DNA of 64,000 nucleotides from Cryptomeria japonica (GCF_030272615.1 NC_081406.1:237997922-238061921); one strand, 5' to 3'. Counted from the stretch's first letter, positions 23,450 to 36,616 are shown. Notes: generated from the sequence alone by a model not told the origin. Translations and numbers: made by a program.

Positions 23450-23915
23450 TCTAACCTATGACTCTCTTTGTTTTTCTTTCTTTGCTTCAAATTTGCACAT
23501 TGCCTTTGTTTCTACAATTCTTATTTGGTTCTGCCACAAGACCTTATTCGGTTTGTTACCATCAACTCCCTGTCATCCGATTCCATCTGTCCATCAGACT
23601 CATCTGTCAGATCCTTCTGCCAACTCATGTCACCCTTCGATATAATCTTTGCAACTGGTTCTATCAGATCTTTCTTCAAAACCTTCGGTATAACCTCTGC
23701 AACCAGTTATGTCAAACCTTCCGGTATAACCTCTACCACCGGTTCTTTCAAACCTTTCGGTATAACCTCTGCCACCAGTTTCCTACAACTTTTCTCAGGA
23801 CTCAAATTCTTCACCTCCTTCTCTTTCTCCTTCAAAGAAATCAGTGTGAACTTTTGCCCATCCTTTTCAATAGTAGCTAGGTTTCTTCTACAGTCATAAA
23901 TAGCTCCTCTATTAT
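23450..23915 (-). pseudogene. Linker with repeated 12-residue units, Gypsy-type polyprotein
   Basis: Following the protease on the minus strand, the frame reads on through KEKEKEVKNLSPEKS and then repeats a 12-residue unit of the form PVVEVIPEGLxx about four times (23640-23790, DNA period 36 bp). Reverse transcriptase would normally follow a short linker here. Instead the frame runs into stops near 23520 and then the LTR. Confidence 0.7.
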
Positions 23916-24318
23916 ACTGTCAAGGTTTTCCCAACAAGGCATAACAAACATTCATTGACACAATATCACATAAAACTTCATCTCTGAAAGGCCCAATATT
24001 GAAACTCACCCAACACTGCTCATTTATATCTACCTTCTGATCATCTTGTAACCAACTTACCTCATAAGGATAAGGATGCTCAAGCCTCTTCAACCCAAGC
24101 TTCTCAACCATCTCCTCAAATACTAAATTATCAGTACTTCCACTATCTATAATGGCCTTGCAGCACTTACCACCTGGTTTGCATACAGTCTGGAAAAGAC
24201 GACTCCTCTGAGTAGATCCGGTATCCTTTCTTCTGAACATAAGAGATTCTCCTTGCTCCGGTGCACAGTTAGATCCACTACCATCCGATTCTTCACTTGC
24301 CACACAACTTCTTGCCAT
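23916..24318 (-). pseudogene. Gypsy-type aspartic protease domain
   Basis: The minus-strand frame has AIIDSGSTDNLVFEEMVEKLG, with the DSGST active-site turn, then an YEVSWLQDDQKVDINEQ block and VCYALLGKP near the end, as in retropepsin-like domains of plant Gypsy elements. It is separated from gag by a stop and a shift near 24320. Confidence 0.87.
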
Positions 24319-25330
24319 TCATTTCTTGCATTCATAGGATCTATGTCCGGTTTCTCCACACTTGAAACATTTTCCAAGAAATTCTCTATCGGTATTGCTG
24401 CTACCCTTCCTTGGTGTCTTCCGCTCCAGTTCTTTACTCCACTTAGGTTTTGACTCCTCTTCTTCAACCGATTTCTTCATACTATCATTCATCTTGAATT
24501 TCTCCTTCCCTTATTCGGTTGTCTTCTTCTCACCTTATCCTCAACCTTCAAAGCATACTGGTAAGCTTCTTCAATTGTTGAAACCTTCAACATACTCATC
24601 TCATCTTGAATGCTAAAAGCAAACCCATTGATGTACCTCACCACCTTTTCTCTGTCCATCTCTCTATGTCCAAATCAGATTACCACCTTATAGAATTCTT
24701 CAGCATATTCCTTCACAGTCATGTTTCTATGTTTCAAGTTCTGCAACTTCTTGAACAACTCCAATTCATAGTCTCCCGATATGAACTTGGCCTTCAATCT
24801 TGCAACCATCTGTCTCCACCGGGTGATCTTCAATTCACCATTCTCCACTCTATCTTTCTGCAACTCTTTGCACCACAAGGCAGCATGCCCTTTCAACTTG
24901 GTCTGTGCCAACCGGACTCTCTGCGGGTCCTTGACATCCTCAAACTCAAAATAGTCTTCCAACTCTCTGATCCAATCGATCAGATCCTCTAAGTTCAGCG
25001 TTCCGAAAAAGTTAGAAACCTCAACTTTATGCACTTTACTTGCTTGCGCCAGTGCTCTTAGGAATCTTTCCTCTCTCTCATCTTTCAGTCCTTCAGCTTC
25101 CTCAAGCTCTTCACCGGCTTCTTCATACTCATCCTCAGAGTCAGGGTTTCTTCGCAAACCAGCCAAAGCATTTCGGATTTCATTCCTCACTTCATTTTTG
25201 AAGTCTTCCATCATCTTCTCTACCCTACGGGGGTTTGTTCTCCTCAGTAGCATCTCTCCTTCCACTCTGGTGAACTGCCTCAACTCGACGATCTGACTAC
25301 CGGTTTCAATTGCCTCCCCTCAACGATCTA
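24319..25330 (-). pseudogene. Gypsy-type gag
   Basis: The minus frame 24675-25283 holds the capsid domain with VSNFFGTLNLEDLIDWIREL, LAQTKLKGHAALWC and FISGDYELELFKKLQNLKH, typical of plant Gypsy gag. A single nonsense change (TGA) at about 24675 ends this frame, after which it continues with FGHREMDREKVVRYINGFAF. A zinc knuckle follows, CFKCGETGHRSYEC (CX2CX4HX4C, near 24325-24375). An acidic stretch (EEAGEELEEAEG) precedes the capsid. Confidence 0.9.
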
Positions 25331-25430
25331 TTGAACACACACGCAGCCTGCCTCCAATCGACGATCTATCCACCTCAAGGAATGCTTCAATGTTCGCAAA
25401 TGACTCTTCCATCAGCCGGTCCATAACCAA

Positions 25431-25441
25431 CTCTGATACCA
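25431..25441 (-). other. Primer-binding site of the Gypsy-type element
   Basis: The minus strand reads TGGTATCAGAG, complementary to initiator methionine tRNA, two bases from the LTR boundary at 25444. Confidence 0.82.
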
Positions 25442-25443
25442 AT

Positions 25444-26254
25444 TGATGCAGCCATAACTAGTAAAAAACCCTCAGAAGAGTCAACCGGCTTATGCAGCGA
25501 GAGAGACACAATGCAAACAGCAAGAATACATAACAAATTCATATAAACAGATCATATTCAAAACATAAAACTTTCAGCAATCATCTGATAATAATCAGAT
25601 TATCATCAAAGAACATCCGGTAGTTAACCAGTTACATGCAAGCTTCAAGCCAGAAACAACCCAATCGAGACTCTAAAGATCAACCAGATCACCACATGCA
25701 AATCTCAATCCTTATTCCAAGTTCTACTTCCTCTGCCCCCACAAATGATTACATAACATCATATTTATACCCATCGGAACATATCTAGGTCAGCCTCAAA
25801 AGATTACATTCACCAATGCAGGAAAATAAAACATGTAATTAGCTTGGCCCTAAGATTTAAGAAATTCTTCCGAAAAATAACAACCAAGTGATACGGTTCA
25901 ACAAGAAGGTCGGCCACATGCCAAAGAACATCAGACAAGACCCCAAGATGGATCCACACGCCAAGAATCACGTCGGTATTAAAGGAAAACCAACCAATAA
26001 GCACAAGAATTGTCTCGGGAACCCAGAAACAACCAACCAGAAGCGATAACTAACCAAAGAAGAACCCAAATGAGCCAAAAATCTGAAATCAACCACATGA
26101 AACCACTAGGAAATTGCAAGCAAGATTTGCCACGAAGAACAAGCAACTACCGGTACAAACCAGTAAGAATACTGAAACTGCACAAAGAACTAAACAAGAA
26201 AGGAAATGTTTTTGGTTGATGCAAGATTGGTCATCAATCGAGGATGCTCCTGCA
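25444..26254 (-). repeat. 5' LTR of the Gypsy-type element
   Basis: TGATGCAGCC ... CTCCTGCA on the plus strand, matching 22486-23295 with scattered substitutions. Confidence 0.9.
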
Positions 26255-28320
26255 TTATATTTTGTATAATGTATATCATGAACAACCTAAGTCATGTTTG
26301 AGTATTTGTACTAAATTTGTAGTTCATGAACATGCACAATCATGTATAGGTAGAGTCATATAGAGGTAGTTGATACAAAGTATATGCTTGTACTTGGCAA
26401 TTTTTTATATTTAATAGGAAAAAAAATCTTGAAGTTTTTTTTTGACCCCTAACAATTGATCATGTGATGATATTGTTCCCCTAACTTTTGCAAGGCATTT
26501 GACAAATGAGAGAATGTTGGAATATTCAATGTCAACCCTACAAAATTTTCTTAAATTTTTTTTTTTTTTTCTTGTAATCATTTGGCATTGTCTATAATAT
26601 TAATAATAATTATGCTCAAAAATAGGTGTATCAACCTTATAAATTTGTATCTTTATTAACTTGTTATTTAACATTTTTTTATAATTATTTGACATTGTTT
26701 ATAATATTTATTATTAGATAATCTTGTTTGACCAAAATGGAGCAACAGATTTTGACTTGATGCTGCTCATGTCACAAATCAATGCTTTGAAAAATGCATT
26801 ATAATTTTCAAAAGATTTTCTATAGAAGAGCCAAAAATACGAGAGGTTACTTTGAATGTGATAACCAACATCCATAACAAATCATGCCAAGATTCTATAC
26901 AAGGTGAGAGTTGCATAATATTCTTGGAGGTTTTTCTTGTGTGGAAGGTGTGGGAATTTGTTCCTCCACTTTTATGAGTTATTTTTTTATCTATATAACC
27001 ACCTTTTTCATCTAGTTTTGACTCGTAAAATTAACACTTAAATTACAATACCATTTATGTCATAATATGAACACTTGGTTTACACTACCATTTGTGGTAT
27101 ATCTTGTATTGTGTTCGTATATATATTGTAACATTTGATGTAGTAATTTGTATGTTGAAAGCTTATTAATACACCAAAATGTTATCGAAATGCTACCAAA
27201 ATTATCCCTTCTTGTGTAAGCCCTTGTGAAGGGGCGTTCGATGAGTATATTGTAAGCTTGAAAAAATTTCATCAATAAATCGAACTATTTTGGTGAGTGA
27301 CTTCTAAAAGAGTTTCCTACTGTAAATCTTTGTGCAAAATTTTTAATTTATTTTATTTTTAAATATATTTCTACATTCTCTTTATAACAATTAAATCAGA
27401 TTTTAAAAATTTTATAGAAAGCTTTTTTATTGCTCTAACTTCCTAGCTACCCTACTATCCATTAGCACAACCTTGAAATCATGTTTCAATAACTAATGTG
27501 CAAGATCGTCTTCTAATTCCAGCCACGAATCGGATCAGTTCAACATTCATATAGACATATTAGGTCTTTATGATAGTAAAAACAAGTCGCCTCATAATAA
27601 TCCCTTGAACATGCTAAGACAAGGGCTGCCCAAACCTCTCGGTTTCATATCAAAAGTCACGCTCCTAAATCTACTCAATAATCCTAGACCTTCTAACTCT
27701 TTCTAATTGGCATCATGAAGACAAAGTGAAGATTCATATCACATCAACTCATGATGCATCCGCCTAGGATCCTAAGTAAATTTTTCTAGTTGTAATCCCC
27801 AACAAACATCCTATCTTAATTTTCTAACCGTGAGAAGACTCCTAAAGTTCATCGAATCTTGTAATAGACGTTTCGTGAGGATTGATGATGGCGACTTTTC
27901 TATTTCTAGCAACAACCCGAATGACCCGAATGAGCGATGATGTTGTTTCCGAGGCTTTCACCAGATTTTCTTGCTCGGCTTTTCTTCTTGCCTGATCAAT
28001 TTGCTTGATCAAATGCTTATAAGGCCGCCTGCTTAGGACAATTATAATTTCATTAGAGGAGGCATACATCAGATTTTGACAATTTTTTATTTCCGTATGC
28101 AACTTAACTACGTATAGATATTATTCCAACTTCTGATAGTAACGACATTATGTGAAATCTGTTATGCATGCAAGGTCAAAAAAAATGTCATTTCAAAGTG
28201 TCCCAGATACCTATTTAAAGACATGTGAAATCTATTAATAGATTTTTAGTTATCATTTTATTTGTTTCTATAAAGTTAACAATTGGGAGCTAGGAGAACA
28301 AGGAATGAACGGTAATTGGA
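26255..28320. other. AT-rich intergenic sequence
   Basis: No gene was recognised. A degenerate local repeat (atttggcattgtctataatatt at 26577 and attatttgacattgtttataatatt at 26683) is visible. The 86-codon minus frame at 27842-28102 is Lys/Arg-rich with no known motif and no support. Confidence 0.5.
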
Positions 28321-28323
28321 ACA

Positions 28324-28556
28324 TGGGCGGTACCTGGTGCTCTTCCCCTATGTGGAGATGCTTTTGTCTCTCTTCCCCTATGTGGAGATGCTTTTGTCTC
28401 TACTCTTGACTAGCAAGCCTTGCTGTTTTCCAAAGAGGGCGGTAACTGGTGCTCTGGTGCTCTTCCCCTATGTGGAGATGACTATCAAGCCTTACTGTTT
28501 TCCAAAGACCCATCAACATGTTTTCCAAAGACCCATCAACATGTTTTTGTTACATA
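28324..28556. repeat. Nested tandem repeats
   Basis: The block gctcttcccctatgtggaga occurs three times (28340, 28371 as cttcccc..., 28459). The block ttgctgttttccaaagagg/ttactgttttccaaagaccc recurs, and gttttccaaagacccatcaa is immediately duplicated (28496 and 28519). The repeats overlap in a stepwise pattern typical of replication slippage. Confidence 0.85.
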
Positions 28557-29747
28557 TGTAGAGTATTATTAAATATATAGTTCATTTCATTCCAAAGTTC
28601 CTTATCCTACTCTTTGCCCACTTAAAAACAAGCCTGCGAGGAGTATAGTTGGGCTTTGTGGTATGGAGCAGATATCTGCAACAAAACCAAAGAATACCTT
28701 TCTAATCTTCCCAAAAATCAATTAGTAGGCACATACATCAGGTACCCAGCGAATACTTGCAATAGGTGATTGCGATAAATAGGTATCCAACAACCTCTTG
28801 AGACTGAAAAAATGTTCAATATCTACGTCCAAACAAAGGCTGGGGAACCATTGATACCTGACGTCTATCTTCCAAAGGTGATAAAACTGACTATTTGTAC
28901 ACTGGAGAAATCAGATAATTCATGTAAAACAATTTATGATAATAATATAGATTTACTTTCTGTGATCAGAGAGGCTGGTATTACTTTTGCTCTTACTATA
29001 GCCAAAACTTCCGTTAATTACAGTAGTCTGCAGAAATTTTTATACAGGCCCAAGTGGATCAAGGTCTTGCTGAATCATGTGACTAGGTTAACTAATCTAC
29101 TCTTCTACATGACACAACAGAATCCAATAGGCTGGAAGGAAATACAGGTGATCGATTTCACGTAAAAAATCGTATGCCATCTTATGATGCTCTCTAGAGT
29201 CTACTGTATATAGTACAAATTTATAAGGCAATTGTAGGCAAAGGTGTTGACAGTCTAACATGTATAAGAAACAGCAACCTTTTAGTTCAAGCAATCCATT
29301 TTGCAATATACGTTACTCTTGACAAAAATACAAGCTAGGTGTCAAAAAAACAAATATAATTTGCTAGAAGTATGATTTGCAACCTCTCCTCTCATAAGCC
29401 TTTTGTTTCTTAGAAGATAGATTCATATCACTTAAACATTATTGAGTAAAATTAAATTGGTATGCAATGAAAACAATTATTTCCAGAATTATTCCCTACT
29501 AGTCATGCTTAACCATGTATCATACCGCAAAATTTGTATGATAATCATAATGCTTGAAAAAACTCTGTTGCAAAATTCTTATCCACCCCCTATCCCAAGT
29601 AGCCCAAGACAATTCCGTAAGCCACGTACCATTGCTTGATAATAAATGTGGTATGAAGACACGAAAAGCTGATTAAAACTAGATGTTGCTCTTACAAAGG
29701 ATCTTCATCAAGCAATTTTGACAAGATCCTCATTTTATTGTCCATTC
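28557..29747. other. Region downstream of the multifunctional-protein gene
   Basis: It includes the 3' untranslated sequence of the minus-strand gene. The 117-codon plus frame at 28812-29165 has no recognisable domain and is not called. A minus-strand AATAAA lies at 29734-29739, nine bases past the stop codon. Confidence 0.45.
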
Positions 29748-32700
29748 TTATAATCGGGACTTCACACTTTTCCCCGGGGAACTCTGCATTCAGTTTGCAC
29801 CAATGAGACATAATCTTGTAAAGGAATTTTACAGACTAGGTGAAAAATAATCTTGTCAAAGGAAAAGAAGAAAGAACAAAAAATATTCTTCTCACCAGCT
29901 TGGCATTGTTTGCAGCTCTTTCTTCCAAATAGGCACAAGGTTTAAAGAAACCACCATATGACTCGGACCAGATCTTTAGTTTTTTATAAATATAATCTGA
30001 TCCAATGGAATCTGCCCAGAAAATAAGACCACCCCTGTAGCAAACACTATTTTAGTACTACTTGGAATAATGAAAAAATATATTACTCTTTAAATTAAAA
30101 TATAAGTAAATCACTAAAAGTACCCCTGGAGGAATTCCCCGACTTTGATCATAATCAGCCTCATCCACTTTTACAACCCATATGAGGAAAATACCATAAT
30201 GTCGACAATATAATGCAAAAAAAAGTGGGGGAATACAGGGGTCTTTGACATACCTGTAGGGTGGGAATCCCATGCCCATGACGGATGCAATATCAAGATC
30301 TGAGGCTTGAACTGCTATTCCCTCATCTAGAACACGACAAGCTTCATTGACAACAGGAAAGAAAACCATTTCAATAATATCCTTCTCTGTCAAGGAGATG
30401 CCCTGTACACACACACAAAAAAAAAAAAGACCACGTACAGTGTCAATTAATTCCTAGTTGTGATCATCCAAACAAAATTGAAACGATCGCAAAAGCACAT
30501 TACAGTAGAAATAATAATACCTTGCCATCAGTTATCAAGCCTGCCATTTTCCTTGACTTCTCGATATACTTCTTGATTTCAGGGTCTGGTTGAGCTTTAC
30601 GTCGATCATCATACAAATAGAAGCCTTTACGTGTCCTCTCTCCTGAAAAAGCAAATAACCTTAATAAATTACTTTTTTCAAATAACGTGATTCAAATTTG
30701 TCATAAGCTAAATTTGGAACATATTGAGTATTCAGTTTATGGAAACCTGATTTTAACAAGGTTTTCTGTTCTAGGCTCTTCTAAAACTTCAGTACCCAAC
30801 CATTGAGACTTTGTAAAGACAGTGTCATTGAATGTGTTCAGAAAATTTAGTTCACATGATTGTCACGTGCCATTAATCTTTAAGGGTTTTTTAATATGTA
30901 AATTTGCCTTTGAGTAACAGAGCTTTGTCATTCCAGGGGATGTGGCATATGCTTGTGCATATTACGTGTGTGTCAACATCTTAAAAGGTTTTTACCAGCT
31001 CTCTTGTCTTCTATCATGAATGGTATCAATAGTGACTTGTAAACACGCTCTGGAAAGTGCTCTAGATACTGCATCCCTGTTGCTACTGCAACCTCAAAAC
31101 CAACAAGATCAGCCAACCTGCAGAAAATTATAAATGAATTAGAATACATCGTCACCTGGACAAATGCTTGAAAGTTTGCACTAAAATAGTTATCCAATTT
31201 TCGCCGGTACCTAAATGGACCCATAGGCATTCCAAACTTAGTAATGACTTTATCAATTTGATATACATCTAAGCCAAGATCGGTCAACAATAAAGCCGAT
31301 TGAGTGTATGGAAAGAACATGCGGTTCACAGCAAACCCAGTGCAGTTTCCAACCACTATAGGAGTTTTCTTTATCTTTTTTCCAACATCCATGAGATCAA
31401 TTATGACTTGAGGTGATGTCTTTTCTGCCCGCACTATTTCCAGAAGTGGCATTACATGTGCAGGACTGCAGCATAAATTTATCATAAAACAGTCAAACAT
31501 CTCAAATGGAATAAAATAAAATTATCCAATGGCTAGCCTTTTCCATTACAAAGCATTTATAGATTGACCATCAAAAGCTAAGAGAAAATGTGCACAAATA
31601 TGAAACAAATATTTTTTATAAATATCAATTAGGAATACATAAAACATAAAGACACAGAATATGAAAAAGTGAAAGAAGGATGTTCATCACATAAGATCTA
31701 TAACAAAAAGAAATACCTGAAAAAGTGTGCCCCAACAACCCGATCCTGTGAATTGGTATTTTGACCAATCAGGTTTAAGTCTATAGTAGATGTGTTTGTT
31801 GCTAGTACACAATGTGCTGGACAATTTCTCTCAAGGTCAGCAAATATTTGTTGTTTCAAAGAGACTTTTTCAATTACAGCCTGCATAGAAATGATGCATT
31901 GTCACTTGAGGCAGTCAGCTTCGAGTAATAAACTTTTAGTTTTTTCACTTGAATAAAAAGAAGATGATGTCGCTCAGTAATAGCTGGCAAAAACAAAATG
32001 GAATATTATACTTACTTCGATTACCATATCCACATCTCTAAAATTTTCATAGCCAAGAACTCCTTGTACTAATGAAAATGTCTTCTGAAACTTCTCTTGG
32101 CTCATTTTACCTTTCTTTACACGGCTCTGTAAGTTTGCTGCAAGCAATCAGACAAAAGTAAGAAGCAAGTTGAATGCATACTCGATGGGTTATTCAAACA
32201 AGTAGAATACCCCTACTATAAAGTAACTGAATTTGCCACAGAGCTAATCTTATCATACAGATCCTGATTATCAAAAAAGAAGCTAGATAATCCATAGTCA
32301 CAATACTCTATGAACACCCTCTGAAAACAGTAGAAAGGATGATAAACAAGAGGAAATGCAAGTACAATGAGGAAAAATATCACATCACATTCAGACCTTT
32401 GATTCGGTCAAGACCAGCCTGAAGGAACTGTTTATTTACTTCTTTAAGGATCACAGGATAGCCACTCAGAATTAGCGCTGTGGCTATACCAGAGCCCATC
32501 AAACCCCCACCAACAACAGCTACTTTTCTTATTTTTCTTGGCTTTAAGCCTATATCTGTGACTCCAGGAACCTGCAAAACCAACTCCCAATTATAAATTC
32601 AAAAAATAAGTGGAAAAATTAAAATTCCACTTCCATAAAGCTCACAAATTCTTTTTCTATTGTGATGGTGTTTATCACCTTTGAGGTTGAACGTTGTGCA

Positions 32701-35700
32701 AAGAAGATGTGAATCAATGCCTGGGCAGTATCGGACTTGATAAGCTCTTGAAAAGAAGCCACTTCCTGCCCAACACACCAAAATAAAAACAGAAATCTGA
32801 GTAAAATGTTCAATTGGTCATTGGGATCTATATTCTAAATTCTTCCCAAGCCACCATTGATGATTGTCCTGCCATACTTGCTGGCCATAGTTCCAGAGGA
32901 GTGTGAAGAAGCCAGTGACTATGACAAATGAAAAAGAAAACATATACGTGAAAGCCCACTCATTCCTACCTTGCGCAAGCCAGCCATTGGTCCACATGTA
33001 ATACCCTCTTCAATTACATCAATGCAAACAAGTGGGTGTTTGAGATTGGCAGCCCTCTTTTGTGCTTGATTTCGTGTAAATTTTAAGATTTCACGTGCCT
33101 CTCCCAGAGGTTCTAACTTGTCAGTCCGGTAAAGGCTGGGTACCCAAGGCCTTCTAAACTCTGCAATGTCTAATGCCCAGCGACAAGCTGTATTCACCAG
33201 TTTAGCAGGTGGTACTATAGCATCAACAAGCCCTAACTCACTTGCCTCTTCAGATTTGATTGGTTTAGATAACTGCATTGACAAATTGAATGTAGAAACC
33301 ACTTGAGGAAAGAAATGATACGAAAGAAGAAACCACCAAAATATTACAAAGAGAAAACCTTTAATATGAAAGGAGGGCAATATAGAAAAATCTTACAAGC
33401 ATCATCTCAAGTGCTTTTGAGAGGCCGACAAGGCGTGGAAGCCGCTGTGTGCCTACATCAAACAGATCAATATCATTAGAAGGAAGGAGATCCCGAATTA
33501 GTCTTGTTTAATTTTAAAGGGAACCGCTGAAATCAGTACAAAAGATGAAAATTGGAGGTCTAATCTCATTGAAGAACTGCATGTCCCTAACAAGCACCAT
33601 CTATGAAGAATTCCAGATTACCTACATAACTTTGTATCAACAAGTTTTCCACAGTAACAATAATTATTCAATTCACCAAATCCCGCTCAACATACCACCA
33701 AAACCAGGGATAACTCCTAGTTGTAGTTCAGGTAACCCAAGTTGAGCTTGTGGTGTGGCTATGCGCGCATGACAAGCCTGCAAGGATAAACAACATCACC
33801 GATAGAATTATCTTTTTGTGATGCCTTTCAACAAATACGAACAAAATAGAAATTAAACAGCCTCACCAGTGTACAAACCTATATAGATATTCAACCCCTT
33901 CTAGAAAGTATTCTATATGAATATCAATAAAAAGCATGAATCAATACCATTGCAATCTCAAGTCCACCACCAAGTGCAAGGCCTTGGATAGCAGCAACTG
34001 AAGGTTTCCTTGCACCTACACATTCATACAAATAATTGTATCTCGGTAATACACAATTGATCTTTAAGAAAAAGAAATTAATGTACAAATTTCAAGTAAA
34101 AAATAAAATAACTTCTAAATCAGCTTGTCCTGTCATTAAAAAAAGGTAGTCAGCAAATTTGGTCACATTTACCTTCCAGTGATCCAGTTATAAGTCCCAC
34201 TGAAATTTCCTCCCCACTGGGCAGGGATCCTGTGTAATCAGATAATTTTACTCAGAGAAAAAAGAATTTCCAAATTTGCTCAAAGAAAACTAAACATAAA
34301 TCATATTTCTCATACCTCCAGATTTTACATTTCCTAGTGTTCCTATATCAAAACCCCCAGAGAATTTACCACCTGAACCTGTAAGACAAGATTTATGTTC
34401 CACTGTCAGCTTCCTCAAACATATACACATGACATACTATTGTTATCATTATTATCATATACACAATTGCAAAGTTCCAAATAACATATCAGTAGTTAGA
34501 AGTCCATTGAGAGTAAATTAATTAACCAGGACTAAATCATCATTTCTGCTTATACCAATAATGACTATTGCTTTCACATCAGATCTTTGCATAGCTTCCT
34601 CGTATTTCTCTTTCAATCCAAACAAAACTGCAAAGAAAAAATATAAATATCCATTAGAATAATTATATTTATAAAGTTCAAAGCATAAAACGCAAATAAG
34701 ATGCCCAACAGATGCATTAATAATTTAAAAGCACAAACATGTACTAGATTTCGGATTGCAGAAGTAAAAAGAGAGTTAAGTTGCCGACATTATACTCTAA
34801 GAAACAAGATCCTCATTTGCATGGAAAAACTTGTGACTTTTCACAGGAAACTGATTCTAAGCTTTAACGTTAAATAAATACAAAAACATAGTTTGTTTCA
34901 ATCACATCAAGCCTCACATCAAAATGTCTTAAAGAAAGAGAGAACTTCCAGAGAAAGTTGTATAGAAGGGACCTTTGAATCACAATTTCATGTCATTTAA
35001 ACTCCTCATCATTGGGATTAGTGATGGACATAATCGATCTCTCCAGAAAAAATTTCCCTTTGATCATATACAAAGGAGAAAAAGTGTCCTCTTCAAGGAA
35101 TCACTTGTAAGAGCCTGGTCCACGTTTAAACCCCCACAATGCAATAGCATGACTCTTAACTCCAGCGTATGGGGTAAATATTTGAAGTACCAATAATTGA
35201 GTGAATTTAGCCCATAGTTCCCAAGAACCACAGGGGTACTCGTTACAGTACAGGGATGCGAGCACCAATCAGATTAGGGTACAAAGTCGATGAATAAGGA
35301 AATAGATATGTTATATATAGATTTTGTCCCCATAAATTGTGGGCAGGGGTACGTAGATGCAGTCCATGCTCCTGTAATGGAGTTTCCTCGCAACTATGAT
35401 TGACCCTGGTCCATGCTAGAGGTACAATACAAGCTTACCTCAAACCACGTTTATAAAACCCAAGATGTAAACCCAAGATGTATAAGGCAAAAAACAAGCA
35501 TTGTATGGTATTGAGGTGTTGATCCTCCTAAAAGTTTCTCGAATTGTTCATCCGAATGATCAAGAACAATCTTTTCACCAAATAGGCAGAGGTTAACCAT
35601 CTTTAAGACCTACGGCTAGCGATAAATCATGCCGCTTACTATGACTGGGGATAGAATCCAATCTCATGGACATGCTGCCTACCAAAAACAAGCTGAAAGA

Positions 35701-36616
35701 TCTCTTAGGTTAATAAAATTTGGTTAGTTTAGGGTTTTACTATGGTTAACATGTAACAGATACTCTTCCAACCTTGTGTAATTAATAGCTCTTGAGCGAT
35801 TGCACTTAAACTATGAACCAAGATCATAGGCTACGGAAGGACACGTAGTTTACAAAAGCATCACCAAGATCAAAAGCCAACGATGGACATCTAGGCTCTG
35901 TATACAACTAAGATCCTTCATTCTCTCACCAAAGATTCAGCAGGAGCGCTAAGTGAAATGAAAACATCATTTTAACTTAATTAAATATTCCAATTAACCC
36001 TAAAAACTATCATAAGATCTAGATGCCTTCCTCGACAACAACCTAGGAGGAGCAATTAAATTAGGTAAGGCATTTTCTGCCTTTTCCCTGTATCTCTTCT
36101 CTAACGGCACAATTTCACTAAATTGTTCCACCAGAGTACAAGCAAAATTCCTTGTTTAATTATCTGTAAATACAGCTCACTCTTGTCTCTTACACTCGAC
36201 ATAGAAAACCTACACAAAAATCAAATTCCGCATATATGCTTGTCTACCCCATAGATAACATGAATAGACTTGAAACATGGACAAATTGCAGGCAATCAAA
36301 CACCCAATAAACCATAACCAGTTCATAATTTTTACACCATGGATACAAACTGAGAAGAACAAATCCAAAAAACACATGCACGAAGGTTATCCACGCCATT
36401 GATCAAATGCCCACAACAAAAAAGAGCTTGAATAGGAAGTTTGCATATCTTTGATCACACATAGCCACAATATTCAAAAAATTATTAAAATTAAAAAAAA
36501 ACAGAGTGAACCAGAAGGGTACCTGGAATTGCGAGAGAATTTACAGGCGGATTGGTAATAGTAACAAGAGCCACCCCATCAGGCCTCACCTCCATATCTA
36601 CTCTTCCCTGTCCCAT
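29748..36616 (-). CDS. MFP2: Peroxisomal fatty-acid beta-oxidation multifunctional protein, 18 exons, intact
   Basis: Coding exons, 5' to 3': 36523-36616, 34556-34627, 34316-34378, 34173-34229, 33948-34015, 33696-33777, 33397-33452, 32970-33272, 32679-32765, 32397-32571, 32016-32137, 31717-31880, 31211-31465, 30996-31117, 30521-30642, 30254-30402, 29896-30034, 29748-29783. All junctions are GT-AG, phases agree, and the sum is 2166 bases, giving 721 residues. The N-terminal enoyl-CoA hydratase domain has [12 protein letters not shown] with Glu115 and [20 protein letters not shown] with Glu135, the two crotonase-type acidic residues. The 3-hydroxyacyl-CoA dehydrogenase domain has the NAD loop GGGLMGSG (315-322) and the His445/Glu457 pair in [14 protein letters not shown]. 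The C-terminus is SRL, a peroxisomal targeting signal type 1. Length and sequence favour MFP2 over AIM1. It performs hydration and NAD-dependent oxidation of acyl-CoA in peroxisomes. The last exon adds only 11 residues and rests on one splice choice. Confidence 0.96.

Larger units (their letters stand above)
22486..26254 (-). mobile_element. Ty3/Gypsy-type LTR element with gag and protease but no pol
   Basis: Two LTRs of equal size, 22486-23295 (810 bp) and 25444-26254 (811 bp), both TGATGCA...TCCTGCA, enclose only 2.15 kb. On the minus strand the interior carries a primer-binding site, a Gypsy-type gag with one zinc knuckle, an aspartic protease and a repeated linker. The usual reverse transcriptase, RNase H and integrase are absent. 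It would depend on a related element to move. The flanking five bases do not match (gattt left, ttata right), so a target duplication is not visible. It abuts the 3' end of the LINE. Confidence 0.88.

Noticed and set aside
22481-26259. Target-site duplication around the Gypsy-type element
   Set aside because: The flanks gattt and ttata do not match. The element call rests on the paired LTRs and domains instead.
27842-28102. 86-codon minus-strand frame, Lys/Arg-rich
   Set aside because: No domain, no splice or promoter context and no neighbour supports it; the length is within chance for this AT content.
28812-29165. 117-codon plus-strand frame antisense to the MFP 3' side
   Set aside because: No recognisable motif, and it lies downstream of the gene on the opposite strand. 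It is kept only as a note.
29734-29739. AATAAA as the polyadenylation signal of the MFP gene
   Set aside because: It lies only nine bases after the stop. It could work but would give a very short 3' end, so it is noted and not called as a feature.
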